This document shows, one piece after another, positions 57,446 to 64,000 of a DNA stretch of 64,000 bases. Source of the stretch: Paenibacillus_AR mesotrionivorans. GTDB taxonomy: Bacteria; Bacillota; Bacilli; Paenibacillales; NBRC-103111. Position 1 is the first letter of the stretch. The number at the start of each line of letters is the position of its first letter. The DNA is taken from assembly GCF_046098205.1 (NCBI RefSeq), contig NZ_JBJURJ010000008.1, positions 186,001 to 250,000 on the forward strand, given 5' to 3'. Below the pieces are notes generated by a model that was not told the origin of the DNA, made no database searches, and saw only the letters and a list, made by a program, of their open reading frames with translations. A program made the translations under genes and the position numbers.

Positions 57446-58915
57446 TTAACCGCCGCAGGGTCCCGGGCCGCCCATCATATTGGTGAAGCCGCAAGCTCCC
57501 TGCTCCGAATACAGATCCGCAAACTCCTCGCGGTGCGCTGCCGGAATGACAAACCGGTCCTCATACTTGGCAATGGCCAGGAGACGGTACATCTCCTCCA
57601 TATCCTTGGCTGACATCCCGAATTGCTCCAGCAGATCAAGGTCTGGCGCCTTCTTCAGGTTCAAGGAACGCATATGGGAGCGCATGACGGCCATTTTTTT
57701 CAGTACATGGGTAATGACCTCCGTATTCCCGGCCGAGAGCAGATTGGCCAGGTATTGTACGGGAATCCGCATATCGTCAATGGCGGGGAAAATATCCTCC
57801 GGCGACGCTGTTGCCCCCTTGCCCTCCACCATGTTGGTAATGGGGCTAAGCGGCGGAACATACCAAACCATAGGCAGCGTCCGGTACTCCGGATGAAGCG
57901 GAAGGGCAATTTTCCAATCGACAGCCATTTTGTAAATGGGAGAGCGCTGAGCATATTCGATCCAGTCCTCGGGAATATTCGCTGCACGTGCTGCGGCAAT
58001 CACCTCAGGATCGCTGGGATCGAGGAAAATATCCAGCTGCGACTCATAAAGATCCTGCTCGTCGGTAACGGAGGCCGCTGCCTCCACCCGGTCCGCATCA
58101 TAGAACATCACGCCAAGATAGCGGATACGCCCGACGCAGGTTTCCGAGCAAATGGTGGGCAAACCCTGTTCAATCCGCGGAAAACAGAGGGTACACTTCT
58201 CCGCCTTATTGGTCTGCCAGTTGAAGTACACCTTCTTGTACGGACAGCTGGAGACGCAGAACCGCCATGACCGGCACGCATTCTGGTCCACCAGGACAAT
58301 CCCGTCCTCCTCCCGCTTATACATCGCGCCGGACGGACAGCTGGAAACGCAGGGGGGATTAATGCAGTGCTCACAAATTCTCGGCAGATACATCATAAAC
58401 ACCTGCTCGAACTCCATACGGACGGATTCTTCAATCCCCGCCATATTGGGATCGCGGTAGCCGGATTCGTGCACACCAGCCAGGTCATCCTCCCAGTTGG
58501 GACCCCATTCCAGGTTCATATATTCACCGGTGATCTGGGATTTCGGACGGGCCACCGGCTGATGCTTGCGTTCCGGGCTTTGCTGCAGCTTCTCGTAATC
58601 GTAATCCCAGGGCTCGTAGTAGTCATCAATCATCGGCTGGTCGGGATTGAAGAAGATATTCTTAAGCCGGTTAGCGCGGCTGCCGGAGCGCAGCTCCAGC
58701 TTTCCTTTTTTCAGCACCCAACCGCCCTTATATTTCTCCTGGTTCTCCCACTGCTTGGGATACCCGATGCCTGGCTTCGTCTCAACATTATTGAACCACA
58801 TGTATTCGGCGCCCTTACGGTTGGTCCAGGTGTTCTTGCAGGTAACGGAGCAGGTATGGCAGCCGATGCACTTGTCCAGGTTCATGACCATTCCAATCTG
58901 CGCTTTAATCCTCAA
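57446..58915 (-). CDS. narH: Respiratory nitrate reductase beta subunit (Fe-S)
   Basis: A 489-residue electron-transfer subunit. It carries four cysteine groups: DKCIGCHTCSVTCKNTW at the N-terminus, then CEHCINPPCVSSCP, then ACRSWRFCVSSCPYKKVYFN, with Trp replacing a Cys as in the 3Fe-4S cluster of NarH, and KCTLCFPRIEQGLPTICSET followed by CVGRIRYLG. It ligates three 4Fe-4S and one 3Fe-4S cluster. The ATG at 58915 overlaps the end of narG by 11 bp. The C-terminus has CGFTNMMGGPGPCGG. Confidence 0.95.
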   Translation of the reverse strand: MRIKAQIGMVMNLDKCIGCHTCSVTCKNTWTNRKGAEYMWFNNVETKPGIGYPKQWENQEKYKGGWVLKKGKLELRSGSRANRLKNIFFNPDQPMIDDYYEPWDYDYEKLQQSPERKHQPVARPKSQITGEYMNLEWGPNWEDDLAGVHESGYRDPNMAGIEESVRMEFEQVFMMYLPRICEHCINPPCVSSCPSGAMYKREEDGIVLVDQNACRSWRFCVSSCPYKKVYFNWQTNKAEKCTLCFPRIEQGLPTICSETCVGRIRYLGVMFYDADRVEAAASVTDEQDLYESQLDIFLDPSDPEVIAAARAANIPEDWIEYAQRSPIYKMAVDWKIALPLHPEYRTLPMVWYVPPLSPITNMVEGKGATASPEDIFPAIDDMRIPVQYLANLLSAGNTEVITHVLKKMAVMRSHMRSLNLKKAPDLDLLEQFGMSAKDMEEMYRLLAIAKYEDRFVIPAAHREEFADLYSEQGACGFTNMMGGPGPCGG

Positions 58916-61900
58916 GCCAGTTCACCTCCTCAAGTTTACGGATCACCACATACAGATCCCGCTGGTTTCCTGTAGGCCCGTAGTAGTTGAAGCCGTAGCT
59001 CAGCTGTGCATATCCGCCGATCATATGGGTCGGCTTCACATGAATCCGTGTTGGGCTGTTATGGGTCCCGCCGCGGGTTGTTGTTACATCCGTTGCTGGC
59101 ACGTTTATCGTCCGGTCCTGGGCATGATGCATATACGCCATTCCCCGGGGCATCCGGTGTGTGACCACCGCCCGTGCCACTACCGCACCGTTTTGGTTGA
59201 AGCATTCAATCCAGTCGTTATCCTTAATGTCCGCATCAGCGGCATCGTCCTTGTTGACCCAGACGGTAGGTCCGCCCCGGAACAGAGTCAGCATGGGCAG
59301 TGAATCGAAATACATACTGTGAATCGACCATTTGCTATGCGGAGTCATGAAGTTCAGGGTAATTTCCTTGCCCTTGGCCGCCGGACGGTTCTTGTTGGTA
59401 TGGAAAGGCGCATGCTTCATGGTCGGCTTGTAAACCGCCAGATTCTCGCCAAACTCGGTCAGCATCTCATGATCCAGGAAATAGTGCTGGCGCCCGGTCA
59501 ATGTCCGGTATGGAATCAGCCGCTCCACATTGGTGGTGAAGGGTGAATAACGCCGTCCATGCTGCTCGGAGCCGCTGAAGGCAGGCGAGGTAATCACCGT
59601 CTTCGGCTGGGTGGTAATCGCATCGAAGGTGAAGCGCTCCTCCGTCCGGTCCTCCGCCAAATCCTTCAGCTTAAGCGCCGTTTTCTTCTCCAAGGCCTCC
59701 CACGCTTTCACGGCCATTTTGCCGTTGCTTGTAGAGGATAAGGTGAGAATCGCCTCCGACATGTGGCGGTCCGTCACCAGCTTCGGACAGCCTTGGCTAA
59801 TGCCGGGTTCATCCACAACACCGTTTACCTTCTTCATCAATTCGTATTCGTCAGCCGCAGACCAGCTCATTCCCTTAATACCATAAGGCTTATCCTTAAT
59901 GTTCGGCCCCAGGGAGGTCATCTTCTTATACACGGCAGCGTAATCCCGCTCCACCACCACAAATTTGGGCATGGTTTTGCCGGGAATAGCCTCAACTTCG
60001 CCTTTGCTCCAGTCGAGAATCTTACCGAAGGGCTGGGCCAGCTCATCCGGACTGTCATGTTGAAGCGGGACGGCTACAATATCCCGTTGCGGGGTGTCAA
60101 ATTGCTGTTCAGCCATCTCCGAGAAGGTCTTAGCAATGGCCTTGAAGGTTTCCCAGTCCGACTTGGATTCCCACAATGGCGGTACCGCCGGGTTAAACGG
60201 ATGGATAAAGGGATGCATATCTGTGGACGAAAGGTCGCTTTTTTCGTACCAGGTTGCCGCAGGCAGGACGATATCCGAATACACAGCCGTTCCGGACATC
60301 CGGAAGTCGATATCCACCATCAGGTCCAGCTTGCCCTCCGCCGCTTGATCATGCCATTCGATTTCTTCGGGACGAAGCGTCTCCGAGTCATCATTCAACA
60401 GACCGTTATGGGCACCCAGCAGGTATTTCAGGAAATATTCATGCCCCTTGCCGGAGCTGGAGATCAGGTTGGCCCGCCAGACGAACATCACCTTGGGGTG
60501 ATTCGTTTCCGCATCGGGATCTTCAATAGCGAACTGCAGCTCCCTATTTTTGAGTTGATCCGCCACATACGCCGCTACCGCCTCAGGAGACTGATGCCCT
60601 TGCGCCGCCGCTTCCTCCGCCAGGTCAATGGAATTCTTATTAAATTGCGGATAGGAGGGCAGCCAGCCCAGACGCGCCGCCAACACATTGTAATCCGCAT
60701 AATGGGCATACCGGGCTTTGCCGGTTAAAGCTGACGTATGACCGTCTACAGGATTGGATTCGAACCTCCATTGATTGGTGGCAAAATAGAAGAAGGAAGT
60801 CCCGTTTTGCTGCCGGGGCGGCATGGTCCAGTCTCTGGCAAAGGCCACATTGGCCCAGCCTTCTGCAGGACGCAGCTTCTCTTGGCCGACATAATGCGCC
60901 CAGCCCCCGCCGTTAACTCCCTGGCAGCCTGTCATCAGGACCAGGTTCAGCACACTGCGGTAGATGGTATCCGAGTTGTACCAGTGGTTAATCCCTGCCC
61001 CGACGATAATCATCGAGCGGCCTTCACTGTCTACCGCATTCTGCGCGAACTCCCGGGCAATCTGAATGATGGAAGCCCGGTCCACGCCGGTGATTTGCTC
61101 CTGCCAAGCCGGAGTATAGGCGATGCTGGCATCATCATAGTCGCTGCCCTGCTCTGAATCGACGCCATATTGGGCCAGCATCAGATCGAACACACTGGTG
61201 ACGCGGTGCTCTACGCCGTTAGCGTCGGTGACAGTGCGGTATGGAATCAATCGGGAAACGGCGGATTTCCCCTCATCGGAGAAATAAGGCAGCCTGACCA
61301 CCAGCTTGCCTGCTGCGGAATCCCGCAAGCCCAGCTGCGGCTCAATCTCTTCCCCTGTCAGCGTGTCAACCATCTGCAGATTCCACTTGCCCTCTTCCCC
61401 CCAGCGGGAGCCGATGGTGCCGTTGGGGATACGCAGCTCCCCTGTCTTTTCATCTATGAGAACCGTCTTCCATTCGCTGTTATTCGTGGTGACCCCCAGA
61501 TCATGGGCTGTGAGAAACCGGTCTGCCATATATGCCCCATCCTGCTCCTGGAGCAGCACGAGGAACGGGAAATCCGTATATGTTTTGGAGTAGTTTTCAA
61601 AATAAGGCGTATGCTGCTTCACATAAAACTCATTTAATATGACATGCCCCATGGACATCGCCAGAGCGCCGTCGGTTCCCTGTTTGGCGGGCAGCCATTT
61701 ATCCGCAAATTTCACAAACTCCGCATAGTCCGGGCTGATAGAAACGACCTTGGTTCCACGGTAACGGGCCTCCGTCATAAAATGGGCATCCGGCGTTCTT
61801 GTCATCGGCAGATTGGAGCCCCACACCAGCAGATAGCTGGAGTTGTACCAGTCGCTGCTTTCAGGAACATCCGTCTGATCGCCCCAGATTTGCGGGGAGG

Positions 61901-62585
61901 CAGGCGGCAGATCTGCATACCAGTCGTAGAAGCTCAGCAGGGGCGAACCGAGAAGAGACAGGAACCGGGAGCCTGCCGCATAGCTGACCATGGACATAGC
62001 CGGTATAGGGGAAAACCCGATGACCCGGTCAGGACCATACTTTTTGATGGTATATAACATGGAGGCGGAGATAATCTCCGTCACTTCATCCCACGTTGCC
62101 CGGACCATGCCGCCTTTGCCGCGGGCTGATTTGTAGGTCAGCTTCTTCTGCTCATCCTGGACAATGGAGGTCCACGCTTCTACGGGATCATGATGCTTGC
62201 TCTTGGCTTCGCGCCACAGATTCAGCAGCTTGCCGCGGATATAGGGATATTTCACACGGAGGGGACTGTAGAGATACCAGGAAAAGCTGGCTCCGCGGGG
62301 ACAGCCCCGGGGTTCGAATTCCGGCATGTCCGGCCCTGTGGTGGGATAATCCGTCTGCTGGGTTTCCCAGGTGACGATTCCGTCCTTCACGAAAATTTTC
62401 CAGCTGCAGGAACCGGTGCAGTTCACACCATGTGTAGAACGAACCACCTTGTCATGCTGCCAACGGTTGCGGTACATATTCTCCCAGGAGCGGTCGGCTG
62501 TGGATTCTTCACTCCACCCTTCCGCATTGGTTTCACGCTTTTGGAAAAACTTCAGCTTTTGGATTAGAGGATTGAACTTGTTCAT
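58905..62585 (-). CDS. narG: Respiratory nitrate reductase alpha subunit (molybdopterin)
   Basis: A 1226-residue catalytic subunit with a bis-molybdopterin guanine dinucleotide cofactor and an FS0 4Fe-4S cluster. The FS0 motif is HGVNCTGSC (HxxxCxxxC) followed by GCPRG with the fourth Cys. The Mo-ligand Asp region YLLVWGSNLPMTRTPDAHFM is intact. It reduces nitrate to nitrite on the cytoplasmic face and works with NarH and NarI. I place the start at ATG 62585, 8 bp after AAGGAG. It is 112 bp after the narK-like gene with a long hairpin in between. Confidence 0.96.
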   Translation of the reverse strand: MNKFNPLIQKLKFFQKRETNAEGWSEESTADRSWENMYRNRWQHDKVVRSTHGVNCTGSCSWKIFVKDGIVTWETQQTDYPTTGPDMPEFEPRGCPRGASFSWYLYSPLRVKYPYIRGKLLNLWREAKSKHHDPVEAWTSIVQDEQKKLTYKSARGKGGMVRATWDEVTEIISASMLYTIKKYGPDRVIGFSPIPAMSMVSYAAGSRFLSLLGSPLLSFYDWYADLPPASPQIWGDQTDVPESSDWYNSSYLLVWGSNLPMTRTPDAHFMTEARYRGTKVVSISPDYAEFVKFADKWLPAKQGTDGALAMSMGHVILNEFYVKQHTPYFENYSKTYTDFPFLVLLQEQDGAYMADRFLTAHDLGVTTNNSEWKTVLIDEKTGELRIPNGTIGSRWGEEGKWNLQMVDTLTGEEIEPQLGLRDSAAGKLVVRLPYFSDEGKSAVSRLIPYRTVTDANGVEHRVTSVFDLMLAQYGVDSEQGSDYDDASIAYTPAWQEQITGVDRASIIQIAREFAQNAVDSEGRSMIIVGAGINHWYNSDTIYRSVLNLVLMTGCQGVNGGGWAHYVGQEKLRPAEGWANVAFARDWTMPPRQQNGTSFFYFATNQWRFESNPVDGHTSALTGKARYAHYADYNVLAARLGWLPSYPQFNKNSIDLAEEAAAQGHQSPEAVAAYVADQLKNRELQFAIEDPDAETNHPKVMFVWRANLISSSGKGHEYFLKYLLGAHNGLLNDDSETLRPEEIEWHDQAAEGKLDLMVDIDFRMSGTAVYSDIVLPAATWYEKSDLSSTDMHPFIHPFNPAVPPLWESKSDWETFKAIAKTFSEMAEQQFDTPQRDIVAVPLQHDSPDELAQPFGKILDWSKGEVEAIPGKTMPKFVVVERDYAAVYKKMTSLGPNIKDKPYGIKGMSWSAADEYELMKKVNGVVDEPGISQGCPKLVTDRHMSEAILTLSSTSNGKMAVKAWEALEKKTALKLKDLAEDRTEERFTFDAITTQPKTVITSPAFSGSEQHGRRYSPFTTNVERLIPYRTLTGRQHYFLDHEMLTEFGENLAVYKPTMKHAPFHTNKNRPAAKGKEITLNFMTPHSKWSIHSMYFDSLPMLTLFRGGPTVWVNKDDAADADIKDNDWIECFNQNGAVVARAVVTHRMPRGMAYMHHAQDRTINVPATDVTTTRGGTHNSPTRIHVKPTHMIGGYAQLSYGFNYYGPTGNQRDLYVVIRKLEEVNWLED

Positions 62586-62654
62586 CGTTCCAGCTCCTTG
62601 CACCTTATGATACTTCTATTGTAGATGCTGGAGCGTGGGGATAAGAGAGGGGAA

Positions 62655-62687
62655 CTCCCCCATTCCACAGGAGGAATTCCCCGATTT
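62655..62687 (-). terminator. Hairpin between narK-like gene and narG
   Basis: GGGGAAnTCC and GGAnTTCCCC-like arms (about 62655-62687) pair around a short loop. No clear T-run follows on the minus strand, so it may be a processing or attenuating hairpin rather than a strong terminator. A TACAAT-like -10 lies downstream, allowing an independent narG promoter. Confidence 0.45.
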
Positions 62688-62696
62688 CGCGGAAAA

Positions 62697-64000
62697 CTAT
62701 AGATGGAGTCGTGCGGGGGAAGGAATGCCGGGAGACCGCAAAGCAGCCTTGCCGGTTTCAGAGGCATCGATTTCATTGAAAACGCCTACATAATAGGCCG
62801 TCTCTCCAACGTCATTTTGGATCGCATTAATGGTGATATGCTGCAAATATACTTCACCGTTGCGCTTTTTGTTCCAGATGCTGCCCGACCATGCCTGCTC
62901 CTCAGCCAGCTGCTTCCACATAGAGTCGTAGAACTTCTTATCATGCAGCCCCGACTTCAGAAAACCCGGCTTCTGCCCGATAGCCGCTTCCTTGGTGTAG
63001 CCTGTAATGGCTGTGAATGCAGGATTGACGCTTAGGATTAGTCCCTTGGAATTGGTCACCAATACCGCCTGGGAGGTGCTCTGGATCATTTGCTCCGCCA
63101 ATTTAACCCTGTCCTGCCAGTACATATAGAGGGCAAGCAGGACACTGCACAGGGCAACCATCCCTAACGCCATGAATCCGATGGCATAATGTCCGGTTAT
63201 GGCTTTCAAGGAAGCTAGCATCAGCGGCGGGAAAAAACCGCCCAACCCGCCTATGGCAGAGATTAAACCGTTGGCAATCCCGGATTGTTTGGTGAAGTAA
63301 AGCGGAACCAATTTGAAGATCGTACCGTTGCCCAGCCCGGCACAAAGTCCGATCAACAGACAGCCCACCGTAAAAAGCGGAATTGACGGGGAAAATGCCA
63401 GCAGAATGCCGCCGATGGTCAGACCGCTGAAGACCAGCACCAGGATTTTGAAGGGATTAAACCGGTCCCCAAGCCACCCGCCCGTTGGCCGCATGAAGGT
63501 GGCCAGGGTAACGAATCCGGCGGTCCGCAGTCCCGCATCCACCTTGCTGATCCCGAAGGTATTCACCAGATGATTCGGCAGGAAAACCGTAAACGCAACG
63601 AAGGAGCCGAAGGTAATAAAGTAGAAAAAGCAGATCAGCCATAGCTTTTCATTGCGGTAGATGCCTTTGATCTGCTCCATCAGCCGGACATTGAGCTTGG
63701 ATTCCTTCCGGTCTCCGATGAGGAAGTTTGCCAGGGCAAAGGCTGCCAGCAGAATCAAATACATCTGCACCGTGGAGCGCCATCCGATCTGCGAAGCCAG
63801 CACCGGAGCAAAAAAGGTACTTATTGCTGATCCTAAATTGCCCAGTCCATAAATTCCGTTGACAAACCCGTGTTTATCCTTGGGATAATACTTCGGCAGA
63901 GAGGTGACCCCTACGGAGAAGGTGGCGCCCGATATACCCAGGAATAACCCGCCGATAATCAGATCGGTGAAGCTTTGGGCCTGGCTGATATAAAATACCG
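62697..64000 (-). CDS. narK: NarK-type nitrate/nitrite MFS transporter with C-terminal PAS domain (5' end beyond the window)
   Basis: The frame enters from the right edge (the N-terminus lies beyond position 64000) and ends at 62697. The visible part begins FTDLIIGGLFLGISGATFSV, GVTSLPKYYPKDKHGFVNGI and continues through the MFS core with the NarK signature GLGNGTIFKLVPLYF and the basic loop GGWLGDRFNPFK. After the last membrane helix (VALCSVLLALYMYWQDRVKL) about 130 residues form a PAS/S-box domain: TSQAVLVTNSKGLILSVNPA, FTAITGYTKEAAIGQKPGFL, DSMWKQLAEEQAWSGSIWNK, followed by a PAC-like YYVGVFNEIDASETG. The PAS fusion is unusual for NarK. Confidence 0.9.
   Translation of the reverse strand, partial: VFYISQAQSFTDLIIGGLFLGISGATFSVGVTSLPKYYPKDKHGFVNGIYGLGNLGSAISTFFAPVLASQIGWRSTVQMYLILLAAFALANFLIGDRKESKLNVRLMEQIKGIYRNEKLWLICFFYFITFGSFVAFTVFLPNHLVNTFGISKVDAGLRTAGFVTLATFMRPTGGWLGDRFNPFKILVLVFSGLTIGGILLAFSPSIPLFTVGCLLIGLCAGLGNGTIFKLVPLYFTKQSGIANGLISAIGGLGGFFPPLMLASLKAITGHYAIGFMALGMVALCSVLLALYMYWQDRVKLAEQMIQSTSQAVLVTNSKGLILSVNPAFTAITGYTKEAAIGQKPGFLKSGLHDKKFYDSMWKQLAEEQAWSGSIWNKKRNGEVYLQHITINAIQNDVGETAYYVGVFNEIDASETGKAALRSPGIPSPARLHL

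Overview
The window reads as chromosomal DNA of an aerobic to facultatively anaerobic, spore-former-type Firmicute, most likely Paenibacillus or a close relative. This is inference from content: very large secreted proteins ending in S-layer homology (SLH) domains, copper-amine-oxidase-type 'stalk' domains, lipoprotein-plus-two-permease sugar ABC importers without their own ATPase, a membrane-bound AraC-type regulator, strong AGGAGG ribosome binding sites with frequent TTG/GTG starts, and a narGHJI operon. No rRNA, tRNA, CRISPR array, phage or intact IS element was seen.

Layout. 1-1925 (+): end of a carotenoid cluster (phytoene/squalene synthase) followed by a CarH-type MerR/B12 photoreceptor-repressor. 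1926-2756: terminator, a decayed HelD-like helicase remnant and a tiny membrane protein. 2756-13064 (-): iolB, a secreted beta-helix protein, a 2149-residue surface-anchored alginate-lyase-like protein and a stalk-domain protein. 13065-13488: a symmetric intergenic repeat element. 13489-16103 (-): MFS and APC transporters. 16261-27168 (-): a glycerol-phosphate scavenging locus. 27332-30571: beta-propeller protein, then an ECF sigma/anti-sigma pair. 30737-34379 (+): small enzymes (DHFR-like, methyltransferase, hydrolase, VOC protein, lipoprotein). 34447-40527 (-): LplABC-type importer and its AraC-type membrane regulator. 40714-44947: cupin/XRE pair, a second repeat element, lipoprotein, Gfo/Idh oxidoreductase, AraC regulator, MBL hydrolase. 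45065-48616 (+): two paralogous stalk-plus-OppA fusions, one deleted, with an Imm17-like gene between them. 48669-52967 (-): lantibiotic-protection ABC transporter with its two-component system. 53049-64000 (-): hypothetical protein, ywiC, moaA, moaE, narIJHG and a NarK transporter with a C-terminal PAS domain that runs off the window.

The most interesting unit is 16261-27168. A surface-anchored glycerophosphodiester phosphodiesterase (carbohydrate-binding and SLH domains) would release glycerol-3-phosphate outside the cell, a UgpBAE-like importer would take it up, a NagD-type phosphatase could dephosphorylate it, and a GlpP-type antiterminator is encoded in the same block. The sequence upstream of three of these transcription units carries TTNACA-like hexamers at exact 11-bp spacing (Pho-box architecture), and two of the units also share a conserved leader in which an antiterminator hairpin overlaps an intrinsic terminator. 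This suggests dual control: phosphate starvation at initiation and glycerol-3-phosphate/GlpP at elongation.

A second unexpected signal is a class of intergenic elements (13201-13385, 41368-41542, partial at 21352-21488). They have two direct plus two inverted copies of a short motif with a fixed spacing of 50-51 bp, while the motif sequence differs between elements.
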